A stretch of DNA of 64,000 bases from Novosphingobium panipatense (GTDB lineage: Bacteria; Pseudomonadota; Alphaproteobacteria; Sphingomonadales; Sphingomonadaceae), in NCBI RefSeq assembly GCF_002149965.1, contig NZ_MSQB01000014.1, positions 62,001-126,000 on the forward strand, written 5' to 3'. The translations under genes were made by a program, and so were the position numbers. Positions within the stretch are counted from its first letter, which is position 1, and every line of letters begins with the position of its first letter. Below, piece after piece: positions 49,579 to 58,599 of the stretch. The notes beneath the pieces are model-generated. The model saw only the letters and a list, made by a program, of their open reading frames with translations. It searched no databases and had not been told where the DNA came from.

Positions 49579-51741
49579 TCAGCGCACCACGACGCGTACA
49601 CGGCCGAGGTTTTCGATGCGGGCATAAGGCGTGCGGCTGTCACCCTCGCGCTGCAAGGCCCCCCGCAGTGCGACGAAATAGGTTCCGGGCGCCGGGAAGG
49701 CGTGATCGATCGTCACGGATAGCGTTTGAGCGCCCTTGGGAACCTTGGACGAAACGTCGAATGCACCCTTGCCGGAAAAATCCCATTCCGCCGCGATCAG
49801 CTTTCCCGCGCCGGGCGGAGCGGTAATGGTGCCCGCGAACTTCACGCTCTGTCCTGCCTTGACTTCGGCTTTGTCTCCGCCGTTGACCTTGAGGTCGACG
49901 ACCGGCTGTATCCCGCGCCGTTCTGCCGCGCCGGGCGGGACTATCACTTGTCCGTCCTCGATGCGGTAGCTTGTGGAAGCGGGCGGCGTCACGCCCTTTT
50001 CCACCCAGGCGGACAAGTCGCGCAGAGCCTGCTGCAAAGCGCCCTGATAGCTGACGATCCGGTTCGGATCCTCATTGACCGGCTCGTCGCCATGCAGGGC
50101 GTGATCAGTGTACCAAAGGCGCAAGTTGGCGTCGGTCCTGTCGCCAAGATGGCTGCGTACACGCTGGAAATACCAGTCGGCCTGCCAGGGCATGGCCTCG
50201 CGGTCCCACAGGGAAGATAGTAGAATCATCTTGCCCTCGAACTTTCCAGTCATCTGCGAGCCCGAGGTGGCCTGCACGAACAGCGGGCCGATCAGCATGG
50301 GACGCTGCGGATAGATCGGTTTCCCGGCTTGATCGCGGAACTGGTTCCAGACCGGGAAGTCGGGGCCGGGCACCTGATGGCGATGGTAGGTCTCGAGTGC
50401 GAGGAAGTTCGAGTTGTCGACCTCGATCTTGTCGCCCGCCGCGATCCGGGCTGCAACGCTGCTGTCGGCCAGACCCAGAACCACGATATCGTTCACGATC
50501 CGGGCTACCGGCAGGCGCTGGCCAGATGCCGCGCCCGATCCCACTATGAGATCCGCGCCAAGGATCGCCTTCGGCGGCGGGCCGGCGTTAAGACGAAAGG
50601 CGACGATCCGCGCGGCTTCGGTGCCGCCAAGCACTTCGAAGGCGCGATCGACGCCGCCCCGCGTCGCTTCGCTGGAGGCATCGGTATTCAGACCCAGCTT
50701 TTGGGCTTCCAGCGCGGTGATCGGTGCCGCCACAGTGGACGCGAACTGAAGGCGCGCCTTTTCGAAATATTCGGGATGATCGTGGCCAAGGTAGCCGGGC
50801 TTGGTCCAGAAATCAGTGAAGTAGGTCGGGTCCGCCATGACCACGCCCTGGTAAAGCGCGGCCATGCCGTGAATGCCCATGGTCTTGTAGCCGAACCAAG
50901 AAGGGGTCGGAAATCCCATCCTGGTCGCTTCGCGAAGGGCGGAAGCCTGGAGCGGCGACAGCCCCGCATAGGGATCGCCCGAACCGCCCGGCTCCACCGC
51001 ATCCACGATCTGCGGAAACTTGTCGTCCAATAGCCGCATCGCCTGCATGCGGACGGTAAACATGTTGGGGATCGCCATCGTCGATCCCGGAACGTAAGGC
51101 ACAACGCCGTCCCAGACGCCTTGCGTATTCTCGATACTGCCGATCGTGCGATAGGCTCCGCCGGATCCGCCATAAGCATAGCCGTAAGGCCGCTTGGCCC
51201 CGTACATCTTTTCCGCGACGGTTCGAGAGTATTCCGCCGCCGCAGCATTGGCGCGCCAGGCGGTGATCGTCTGGTCGCTGGCCAGGCTTTTCGTCTTGCC
51301 AAGGTCCATGTGGCCGCCGCCGTTCGTTTCTACGAAATAGGCACCGCTGGCGATCGAGAAACCGATCTTGTTGAAGGCACCGGCCGGCATCTTCTGTGCC
51401 AGGTTCTCATTGTCGGGAACCGGCGTGATGTGCTGGAAGAAGCGCCCGCGATACTCGGCCTTGGGCGGGAAATAGAAGGAGAAACGCGTCTCGGTGCCCT
51501 TGAAGCCGCCATGGACATAGCGATGTCTGACAGGTTGGGTCCGCCACTCGTCGATATCGACATAGGGTTGAGAGAACAGATCGTCGGATGAAGCGGGTGC
51601 CGGATCCTCTTGATGGTTTTGCGCGCGCGCCTCTTCGGCATGAGCTCCGGTCATGGAAAGGGGCACCGCCGCGTGCAGACAGCCTGCTGCAAGAGCGCCC
51701 ATCCGCATGCGCTTGGCTTTTGCGATTTTCGAACGGCGCAT
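49579..51741 (-). CDS. Secreted alpha/beta-hydrolase-like protein with C-terminal PKD-like domain
   Basis: A 720-residue exported protein (signal ends SMTGAHAEEA). The N-terminal domain has the feel of a tannase or related esterase: FSFYFPPKAEYRGRFFQHITPVPDNENLA, the nucleophile-elbow-like YGYAYGGSGGAYRTIGSIENT, TMGIHGMAALYQGVVMADPTYF, and WYTDHALHGDEP with a possible catalytic His. Residues from about 620 (VDLKVNGGDKAEVKAGQSVKFAGTITAPPGAGKLIAAEWDFSGKGAFDV to the end) form a PKD/Ig-like beta domain, common in surface or polymer-binding enzymes. I cannot name the substrate. ATG 51741 has GGGAG 5 bases upstream; ATG 51753 lacks one. It is transcribed alone, separated by 155 bp from the glycosyltransferase gene. 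Confidence 0.72.
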   Translation of the reverse strand: MRRSKIAKAKRMRMGALAAGCLHAAVPLSMTGAHAEEARAQNHQEDPAPASSDDLFSQPYVDIDEWRTQPVRHRYVHGGFKGTETRFSFYFPPKAEYRGRFFQHITPVPDNENLAQKMPAGAFNKIGFSIASGAYFVETNGGGHMDLGKTKSLASDQTITAWRANAAAAEYSRTVAEKMYGAKRPYGYAYGGSGGAYRTIGSIENTQGVWDGVVPYVPGSTMAIPNMFTVRMQAMRLLDDKFPQIVDAVEPGGSGDPYAGLSPLQASALREATRMGFPTPSWFGYKTMGIHGMAALYQGVVMADPTYFTDFWTKPGYLGHDHPEYFEKARLQFASTVAAPITALEAQKLGLNTDASSEATRGGVDRAFEVLGGTEAARIVAFRLNAGPPPKAILGADLIVGSGAASGQRLPVARIVNDIVVLGLADSSVAARIAAGDKIEVDNSNFLALETYHRHQVPGPDFPVWNQFRDQAGKPIYPQRPMLIGPLFVQATSGSQMTGKFEGKMILLSSLWDREAMPWQADWYFQRVRSHLGDRTDANLRLWYTDHALHGDEPVNEDPNRIVSYQGALQQALRDLSAWVEKGVTPPASTSYRIEDGQVIVPPGAAERRGIQPVVDLKVNGGDKAEVKAGQSVKFAGTITAPPGAGKLIAAEWDFSGKGAFDVSSKVPKGAQTLSVTIDHAFPAPGTYFVALRGALQREGDSRTPYARIENLGRVRVVVR

Positions 51742-51896
51742 GAATTCTCCCATTTTTTGTCGTTCTCGTGCTCCGTTCTAACTTGCCCTTGGGGCTGGCG
51801 AACCTGTGCCGTCCAAAAATCGTCGTGGCGTAATTGCACCGTTTTGTGCATGCGGTATTCCCCGGTGGCTTGGCATTTCGTGTTCGTCCGCCCCGA

Positions 51897-53147
51897 TCAG
51901 CCGTTGACCGCCGCTTTCACACCTTCTGAAACGACGATCTCTTCGTAGTGCTTGATCGTCTGCCTGACCCAGGCATCCGGCGTGTTGCAAAGAGCCAGAT
52001 AGCCTTGATGCCCCGCCCGTGACATCCGGCCGATCCTGGCATCATCACGATGCAGGTCGGCCAGGGCTCTAGCGAAGGCTTCGCCGTTCGCGGTGTCGAT
52101 TGCCAGCCCGAAGTCATGATTTTCGACTTCCTTCGCAATCAAGGCGCGATGGTCGATGATTGCGGGTACGCCGGAGCCGATGGCCTCCAGCGCCGCGAGA
52201 CCGAAAGGTTCCGCCCAGCGGCTAGGCATCACGGCGAGACGGGCCTTGCCGATGGCCAGCGCCATGCCCTGGCGATCCTGACGGCCAAGCATCACGGAGT
52301 CGGGATTGAGCTTCCGCACGAGATCCATCTCGCTGCCCTCCCCGATGAAAGTGATGGGCACACCGGCCTGCGCCGCCGCGATGGCAGCAAGATCCGCGCC
52401 CTTTTCCCGCGATATCCGCCCGATGAACACGACACCCCGATTGCGTTCGGCAGGAACGCGGTTCTGCGTCAACGGCGTCACAGGGTTGCGAACCGCGATC
52501 AGCTTTTCCGGCGGCCAATCCGCGCGCAGGAACCCGGCGGCCTGACCGGGATGGATGAGCAGCATCCGATTGACATTCGTTCCGCCGAGCATGGCGCCGC
52601 GCCGGGCCACTTCCCGTCCGCAGCGCCAGAGTTTCTGCGCATGGGATGACTTGTCGCAGTGGCGATGCAGGCATGGGCTCGACAAAGGACGGAGCGTGCA
52701 GTCTTCTTCGCGGGCATAATCGAAGAACGCGCCGTTCGGGCAGCCGTTGAAATAATCATGGGCGTGAAGGATCAGGCGTAGAGACACCTTGCGCAAGGCC
52801 GCGAAGATGGCCGGTGTCAGGATCTTGCTCCAGCCATGGACATGATAGACCGTTCCAGGTGTATCATGAGCGGTGATCCACTGACGCAGACGCAGGAGCG
52901 ACGGTGGATTGAGGAATCCTCTCGTGAAGGCGCCGAAGCGTGACCGCTCCAGCAGCGCCTTGCCGTGGAGAGGAATTAACTCCACGTCGGCGCGCTCGAA
53001 CCTTGCCCCGGAATCTCCGGCAAAGAAGGTCACCGGGATGTTCCGCTCGCGCAGACCGCCGAGTAGAACCTGCACGAGATAGGACGCGCCGCCCAGCGCT
53101 TCGCTGTAGTCGTGCAGCAGGACGACACGGTCGATCTTGCCGCTCAT
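51897..53147 (-). CDS. Glycosyltransferase family 4 protein
   Basis: A 416-residue GT4-type glycosyltransferase with two Rossmann-like halves. The donor-binding half shows VVFIGRISREKGADLAAIAAAQAGVPITFIGEGSEM and AVMPSRWAEPFGLAALEAIGSGVPAI, the E-x7-E motif of retaining GT-B enzymes (here EPFGLAALE). The N-terminal acceptor half carries HDYSEALGGASYLVQVLLGGL. A cysteine-rich patch (CPNG...CTLRPLSSPCLHRHC) in the middle is unusual and could bind a metal. It is the last gene of the exopolysaccharide operon on this strand, 31 bp after the export lipoprotein gene. Cytoplasmic sugar addition to the lipid-linked repeat is likely. Confidence 0.88.
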   Translation of the reverse strand: MSGKIDRVVLLHDYSEALGGASYLVQVLLGGLRERNIPVTFFAGDSGARFERADVELIPLHGKALLERSRFGAFTRGFLNPPSLLRLRQWITAHDTPGTVYHVHGWSKILTPAIFAALRKVSLRLILHAHDYFNGCPNGAFFDYAREEDCTLRPLSSPCLHRHCDKSSHAQKLWRCGREVARRGAMLGGTNVNRMLLIHPGQAAGFLRADWPPEKLIAVRNPVTPLTQNRVPAERNRGVVFIGRISREKGADLAAIAAAQAGVPITFIGEGSEMDLVRKLNPDSVMLGRQDRQGMALAIGKARLAVMPSRWAEPFGLAALEAIGSGVPAIIDHRALIAKEVENHDFGLAIDTANGEAFARALADLHRDDARIGRMSRAGHQGYLALCNTPDAWVRQTIKHYEEIVVSEGVKAAVNG

Positions 53148-53178
53148 CGGCGCCCTACCTTGCCCGAAAGAACGGCCC

Positions 53179-53724
53179 TCAAAAGAATCGAGGCCCGATG
53201 CGGATGGTGTCTCCGGGGACGACCGCTGCGCCGCTTGTTACCCGGTACGCCCGTTCGGTGCTTTCGTTGGCATGGCGAATATGGACGACGCTCTGGTTGG
53301 CGCGGTAGGTGAAGCCGCCCGCTTTCGCGACGAGCGCGAAAACTGACATCCCTTCGGAAAACGTATATTCGCCCGGCTTCTGGACCTCTCCCAGGATATA
53401 GATCGGGCGGTAGGAGACGACTTCGAGCGTGATCCTGGCGTCCCGCACGAAACCCTCGCTCAACAACCCGCCGAGTTCCTGCCGCAGGTCCGGCAGCGTC
53501 TTTCCGGCGGCTTTGATCGTGCCGATCATCGGCATGGCCAGATTGCCCTCGTCATTGACGGTATATTCGCCCGACAGGTCCTTCTCGCGGAAGACATCGA
53601 GCTTGAGCCTGTCACCGGCTGCCAGACGTTGCTGGAAACCGCCGACGGGAGGCAGTTCCGCCCTCGGGGAATGTGTGCAAGCCGTCATGACAAGGCTCGC
53701 GATGAGGACGAGAAATCTATTCAC
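53179..53724 (-). CDS. Polysaccharide export lipoprotein (Wza/GumB/GelD-like)
   Basis: A 181-residue outer-membrane polysaccharide export protein, short form like GumB. GTG 53724 is preceded by AGGAGA; the signal peptide ends in lipobox VMTAC (Cys16). The poly_export block LAAGDRLKLDVFREKDLSGEYTVNDEGNLAMPMIGTIKAAGKT and the SLBB block YILGEVQKPGEYTFSEGMSVFALVAKAGGFT are clear. It forms the outer-membrane exit channel together with the chain-length and kinase protein encoded upstream. The frame is open to 53904, but that overlaps the upstream glycosyltransferase. Confidence 0.92.
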   Translation of the reverse strand: MNRFLVLIASLVMTACTHSPRAELPPVGGFQQRLAAGDRLKLDVFREKDLSGEYTVNDEGNLAMPMIGTIKAAGKTLPDLRQELGGLLSEGFVRDARITLEVVSYRPIYILGEVQKPGEYTFSEGMSVFALVAKAGGFTYRANQSVVHIRHANESTERAYRVTSGAAVVPGDTIRIGPRFF

Positions 53725-53758
53725 TGTCCAGTCTCCTGAAGCAAAAAGGGAGCGCCGT

Positions 53759-54883
53759 TCAGGCGACACGTTCGGCGGGGCAAAGCGCCTGGAGAGCGTC
53801 CGCAATACCGCGGTCGAACACTTCCGGGGCAAATCGCCGGGAATTGCGTATCGCTGCCTCGGGATCGAAGTGGGGGATCCATGCTTCGAACCGCTCGATC
53901 GCATCGCACAGCGCCTCTACCGACTGTTCCAAAAAGAACAGGCCCGTCTCTCCATCGACGATCGAATCCCTGATGCCGCCGCGCCCGAAGGCGATCACCG
54001 GCCTTCCCGAAGCATTCGCTTCCACCGGAACGATGCCGAAATCCTCCTCAGGGGTGAAGACAAGTGCCTTGGCCGTGGCATAGGCTTGCTTCAGTTCATC
54101 GAACGACAAGTGCCTGCGAACCTCCACATTCGGTCCGGCGCCCGCAGCGATAGCCTTGAACATCTCGCCATTCCCCACCATCAGCGCGGGAACGCCGAGA
54201 CGGTTGAAGGCTTCGAGGGCGATGTCGGCCTTTTTGTAAGGCGTCATCTGGCTGATCCAGAGGTAACGCCCGGCAACCTCGGTAGAGGTATGAAACGCAT
54301 CGACCGCGACGGGAGGATGAACCACCATCGCCTCCCGCCCCCATGCCTTGCGAATACGCTGCGCAACGAAGTTGCTATTGGCGACTATACTGTCGATGCG
54401 ATTGGCGGAACTGATGTCCCACTGGCGAAGACGATGGAACATCGGTGCCATGGCCAGCCGCGCGAACTTCTGCGCAGAGGATTTGTAGTCGTGATAGTGG
54501 TCCCAAAGATAGCGCATGGGCGAATGGCAGTAGCACAAGTGAAGCGCATCCGGCCGGATGATGGCGCCCTTCGCCGGTCCCGACTCGCTGCTGATCACAA
54601 GATCGTATTCACGAAGATCCAGTTCTTCCAATGCCATGGGCATGAAGGGCAGGTATTTCTGATAATGCCTGCGCGCGCCGGGAAGTCCGCCGATGAAAGT
54701 CTGGCGGACTTTGGCGGAGCGGATCCTGTGCGAGACCCGCTCCGGGGCATAGACATGCGTAAATACGTCGGCATCGGGAAAAAGATCGAGCAGGCGCTCC
54801 AGAACGCGTTCTCCCCCTCGCATGGAAACCAGCCAGTAGTGGATGATGGCTACGCGCCGGAACTGCGGCATCGCAGGGCTCAC
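53759..54883 (-). CDS. Glycosyltransferase family 4 protein
   Basis: A 374-residue GT4 enzyme: VAIIHYWLVSMRGGERVLERLLDLFPDADVFTHVY at the N-terminus, YLWISQMTPYKKADIALEAFNRLGVPALMVGNG and TPEEDFGIVPVEANASGRPVIAFGRGGIRDSI (the E-x7-E motif) in the donor half. It resembles exopolysaccharide mannosyl- or glucosyltransferases of the GumH or WbaZ kind; donor and linkage cannot be told. Its ATG overlaps the stop of the chain-length and kinase gene as ATGA, and it is followed by the export lipoprotein gene. Confidence 0.9.
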   Translation of the reverse strand: MSPAMPQFRRVAIIHYWLVSMRGGERVLERLLDLFPDADVFTHVYAPERVSHRIRSAKVRQTFIGGLPGARRHYQKYLPFMPMALEELDLREYDLVISSESGPAKGAIIRPDALHLCYCHSPMRYLWDHYHDYKSSAQKFARLAMAPMFHRLRQWDISSANRIDSIVANSNFVAQRIRKAWGREAMVVHPPVAVDAFHTSTEVAGRYLWISQMTPYKKADIALEAFNRLGVPALMVGNGEMFKAIAAGAGPNVEVRRHLSFDELKQAYATAKALVFTPEEDFGIVPVEANASGRPVIAFGRGGIRDSIVDGETGLFFLEQSVEALCDAIERFEAWIPHFDPEAAIRNSRRFAPEVFDRGIADALQALCPAERVA

Positions 54884-57114
54884 GAGTAATATCCCCTGTA
54901 CTGCTTGTAGAAACTGGAGATGTCATTCCCGCCGAAGCGGGCCTGCTTCTTCATGTCGACCTTGTTCAGGACTATGCCCAGGCCTTTGATGGCGCGCGGG
55001 GGAAGCTGGCGGATGGCGGCCTTGGCCACCCGGTCCATCGTCTTGCGCCATTGCACCACGAAGACGACGCTGTCGGTCCTCGCAACGATTTCGCGGGACT
55101 CCGCGATGGGCAGGATAGGCGGGCAGTCCAGCACGATGACATCGAACTGTTCACGAAGGCGCGCGACTACCCGGTGCAGACGTCCCTGCTCGGTAAGGCG
55201 CTCTCCCTTCGGAAAGGGGCGCGTTATCGGCAGGATGCGCAAGGGCGATTGCGGGTCGGGGTAGTGGATGATGTCCGTGCTTTCCGAATGCAGCGCCTCG
55301 TAAAGGCCAGGCCCGCCCTCAGCCAGATCGAACTGCTTGCTGAGTTGGCTGCGGATGACATCGCAGTCGACGACAATCACGCGCTCGTTGGCCATGGCGA
55401 GCGAGCGGGAAAGGCAGGCGGCGACAGTCGATTTCCCTTCCCCGGGAAGCGCGGAAGTGATCGCAATGACCTTGCACGATCGCGGTGCGGATTGCCGAAC
55501 GGATACGATGACGTTGCGCAACGCCTCGGAAAATGCCCCGTTCGAGTGGGCGAGCACTGTGTCGAGCGGCGTCCCGACATGAGGTTCGACGGAGCGATGC
55601 GACGGGATGAAGCCGAGCGCGCGGTAGCCCAGGCGATTTTCGATATCGTCGAGCGTCGTGAAGCCTCGGTAGGAAAGTTCTGCTAGGACCGCCAGCAGTG
55701 CCCCCAACAGGATACCCACGACAAGACCTAGCGCCAGATTTACGGGCAAGTTGGGCGATATCGGCAGGACTGGCACATTGGCCGAGGACAGCAGCCGCGC
55801 CGTAGGCTGCTCCGATCCCGTTCCCGCGATGATCGCGTTATAACGCTGGAGGTAGGACTGGTAGAGCGTCTGCGTCGCCTCGGCCCGCCTTTCGAGGTCG
55901 GCAAGAGATACGAGTGCGGTGTTGTCCATGCTCAGCTGTGAACGCGTGCCGTTTCGACTGGCCAGCAGCGATGACAATCGCTGGGCAGAGGCATCGGCGG
56001 TGGTTTCCAGCGCCTTGATCGATCGCGATACTTCCCCGGCGATCTGCCGATCGAGGTCACCGATCTGCTGGCGGACGGTGGCGAGATCGGGATGGTTGTC
56101 GAAATAGCGCTGCGCGAGATCGCGCTCCTTGATGACAAGTTGTGCGCGCTCGCCGCGCAGCGAGGTGACCACCGACGAGTTCACCCCCTGGCCCACGCTG
56201 TTTGCGCCGCCGGAATGCAACTGCCTGTTCGCGCTGGAAAGAGCCGCGGCATCTCTTGCCGCTTCGGCGCGCGCCTCGGCGATCTGCTGATTGTATGTGG
56301 AGATTTCCTGTTCGCTCAGGCTCGTGGCCGCCGAACTCAGCAAGCCGTTGCGGATGCGGTAGCCTTGCACGGCTGCGAATGCGGTGTTTGCAGACTTGCG
56401 AAGTTCATCGACACGCCCTTTCAAGACTTTGGCGGCGGTCGCGTTCGTCCTGGCAAGTTCGCGCGCATCGTCGGTAGTGTAAAGCCGTGCGAAGGTGTTC
56501 GCGACCAGCGCGCTTCTCCCGGCATTGGAATCCGTGACCGAGATACGAAGCGTGAAGGAATCGCCCATGCGCGCGACGTTCAGGTGCTTGAGCAGGTAAG
56601 TGATCGCGCGTTGCCGTAGTGTATCGGGCGATATGTTGATCTTGGCATCATCCGTATTCTTGCCCAGGCCCATCGATGTCAGGAGATTGTCGATGGCGGA
56701 GCGGGGGGCGATCACGTCGGCAATGAATTCGGGATCTCTGACCAGTCCCGTTGCAGCCAGAACCTGCCCCGCCATTTCCCGTGAGGCGATCAATTGGAGC
56801 TGGGTCTCGACATCTTCCGAACGCACGGGAACAGCAACGCCGCCTTGCCCTTCGGGCGGGACAACTTGCGTTGGCGTCGTGATCATCACCACATCGGCTG
56901 CAGACAGGTAAGTGCGTGGCAGCGCCGTGGTCCAGAGAAATGCCACAAGAACGCATATCGCAAGAGTAAGGAAGAAAGCCTCCCTCCGGCGGCGGAGCAT
57001 CGCGAAGAGATAGCGGATCGTTATCTGATCTTCAGAATAGCGATAGGAACTGCCCGGCTCTTCCAGAACCTGCGGCACCGCGCCGGACGCTTCGTAGATT
57101 GCGGGAAGGTTCAA
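54880..57114 (-). CDS. Polysaccharide chain-length determinant and BY-kinase fusion (Wzc/GumC-like)
   Basis: About 744 residues from TTG 57114. An N-terminal cytoplasmic stretch, a first membrane helix (FFLTLAICVLVAFLW), a long periplasmic Wzz domain with coiled-coil, a second helix (LPVNLALGLVVGILLGALLAVL), then a bacterial tyrosine kinase: Walker A ALPGEGKSTVA at about residue 555, Walker A' VIVVDCDVIRSQL, Walker B VIVLDCPP at about 660. The Tyr-rich tail FYKQYRGYYS is the autophosphorylation cluster. It controls chain length and export with the Wza-like lipoprotein. The frame reaches ATG 57216, but that would overlap the upstream gene by 74 bp; TTG 57114 has AAGGAG 8 bases upstream. Confidence 0.9.
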   Translation of the reverse strand: MNLPAIYEASGAVPQVLEEPGSSYRYSEDQITIRYLFAMLRRRREAFFLTLAICVLVAFLWTTALPRTYLSAADVVMITTPTQVVPPEGQGGVAVPVRSEDVETQLQLIASREMAGQVLAATGLVRDPEFIADVIAPRSAIDNLLTSMGLGKNTDDAKINISPDTLRQRAITYLLKHLNVARMGDSFTLRISVTDSNAGRSALVANTFARLYTTDDARELARTNATAAKVLKGRVDELRKSANTAFAAVQGYRIRNGLLSSAATSLSEQEISTYNQQIAEARAEAARDAAALSSANRQLHSGGANSVGQGVNSSVVTSLRGERAQLVIKERDLAQRYFDNHPDLATVRQQIGDLDRQIAGEVSRSIKALETTADASAQRLSSLLASRNGTRSQLSMDNTALVSLADLERRAEATQTLYQSYLQRYNAIIAGTGSEQPTARLLSSANVPVLPISPNLPVNLALGLVVGILLGALLAVLAELSYRGFTTLDDIENRLGYRALGFIPSHRSVEPHVGTPLDTVLAHSNGAFSEALRNVIVSVRQSAPRSCKVIAITSALPGEGKSTVAACLSRSLAMANERVIVVDCDVIRSQLSKQFDLAEGGPGLYEALHSESTDIIHYPDPQSPLRILPITRPFPKGERLTEQGRLHRVVARLREQFDVIVLDCPPILPIAESREIVARTDSVVFVVQWRKTMDRVAKAAIRQLPPRAIKGLGIVLNKVDMKKQARFGGNDISSFYKQYRGYYS

Positions 57115-57142
57115 GGCAGGCGCTCCTTGCTGCAAGGCCGAG

Positions 57143-58417
57143 TCATGGTGCGACGGTGATGCCGATCCCGGCACTGGCGGTGGTGAAGGCACTGACGAGC
57201 GACGCGCCTTCGACATCCTGATCGATGCACGAGATATACCCCCCGACTGAGAGGTGCGGGTTCAAGCGATACTCCGCGTTGAATCGCAGCGTCTGCCGTA
57301 TCGTTCTGGTATCGACTTCGCGGTATCGGCCGCGCTCCAAAGTGGCAGACAGGCTCAGGCGCAAGTTGCGAAGCAGGTCGTGATAGGCCGTCACCGTGAG
57401 GCTATCGGTAAGGATCCCTGCGACTTCGCGGTAGCCGCTGTTCTGGAAGGTGCGTTCGGCCTGAAGCCGCACAGTGGTCAAAGGCGTGACATACCATTGC
57501 AGGTCCGCCGTGAAAGTAATGCCGGAAAAGTCTCGATAGATTGGCAGTTCATACCGGCGTGATTGATAACCGATGCCGACCTCACCCGAGAGCAGCGGCG
57601 TAACTTCGCCTTTCACGCCGATCAGAGCGCCGAGGCCTTGCGCGTCGCGGCGAATGTCCTCTGAAGCAGATGTCGAGCGGATATTCGACAAGGTGCCGCT
57701 CGCGAAAGCGGAAAACATGTCTGAAAAGTCGTAACTTATTCTTATGTCGCCGCGGATGGATTGGGCGTTTCGAAAGGACTGGTCGGTCTTCGAGCCGTCT
57801 CTCAGGGAAAGCGGAGCGTAACGCAGCCCTTGATAGGCAAGAGAGGGCGCTAGTCTAAACTTGCCGAACTGCAGATCGCTCCCTACTTTTCCTTCCAGCC
57901 GGTTGTAGCTTAAGGGTTCGGCGGCATCCGGTGCTGTGCCGGTGCTGCTGCGCGGTTCAATCAGGCGTGCGAATCCGATCGAGGTGACGATCTGATCCTC
58001 GTTCGCCAGCACAAAGGCGCCTTCGCTGGAAACGCTGAACTCCTCGCTATTTTCGGAGGTAAACCTTGCGAAGCGCCGAAGGGTACTGCCCGCCTTTATA
58101 TCCAGGCGGTACGGTGCGAAGTCTGCGCGCATTCGCACGGCAGGAATGACAGTTGCGCTCGCGTCATGCTGCGCATCACGGCGATTGAACACATTGCTTG
58201 AGAATCCGCTGATGAACGAAACCGCGGGTTGGATAGCGAACGGGCCGAGATGAAGCGGTACGGGCTGAAAGCCGGGTTCGATACGGGCGCCCGCAGCGTC
58301 TAGGCGATCCAGGTCTGCCGCAATGACGATCGACGTGCCGGCGCTCGTCTGGGCAAGTGACATGTCGGGTGCCAGGCTCGCTCCGCAAGTCAACAGTCCT
58401 CCGATCATCCGGCGCAT
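57143..58417 (-). CDS. Outer-membrane beta-barrel protein of the exopolysaccharide operon
   Basis: A 424-residue exported protein: signal ending PDMSLAQT, then repeated amphipathic strands such as FAIQPAVSFISGFSSNVFNRRD, YRLDIKAGSTLRRFARF, FRLAPSLAYQGLRYAPL and YRLNPHLSVGGYISCIDQ. It fits the 'outer membrane beta-barrel' (BBP2-like) proteins found in many alphaproteobacterial exopolysaccharide clusters. It does not end in a classic C-terminal Phe. It is the first gene of the operon continuing with the Wzc-like protein; the upstream 182 bp (58418-58599) hold its promoter, in which I see no clear motif. A role in polymer secretion is inferred. Confidence 0.82.
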   Translation of the reverse strand: MRRMIGGLLTCGASLAPDMSLAQTSAGTSIVIAADLDRLDAAGARIEPGFQPVPLHLGPFAIQPAVSFISGFSSNVFNRRDAQHDASATVIPAVRMRADFAPYRLDIKAGSTLRRFARFTSENSEEFSVSSEGAFVLANEDQIVTSIGFARLIEPRSSTGTAPDAAEPLSYNRLEGKVGSDLQFGKFRLAPSLAYQGLRYAPLSLRDGSKTDQSFRNAQSIRGDIRISYDFSDMFSAFASGTLSNIRSTSASEDIRRDAQGLGALIGVKGEVTPLLSGEVGIGYQSRRYELPIYRDFSGITFTADLQWYVTPLTTVRLQAERTFQNSGYREVAGILTDSLTVTAYHDLLRNLRLSLSATLERGRYREVDTRTIRQTLRFNAEYRLNPHLSVGGYISCIDQDVEGASLVSAFTTASAGIGITVAP

Positions 58418-58599
58418 CAAAAGGGATCCTGTACTTGAGCAGGCGCCGAGAAAACGATGAAGCGTCTTCAGCAGTCCGTTGCAGAAAGGGGTTCGCAGTG
58501 TCGTCAGAGAATTGGCTGACGTCGCGATCCAATGATCAGCGGAAGGTCATTTGCATCTGGCTGCCGTACTGGTGGAAACCATTTAGCCTTTATATCCGG

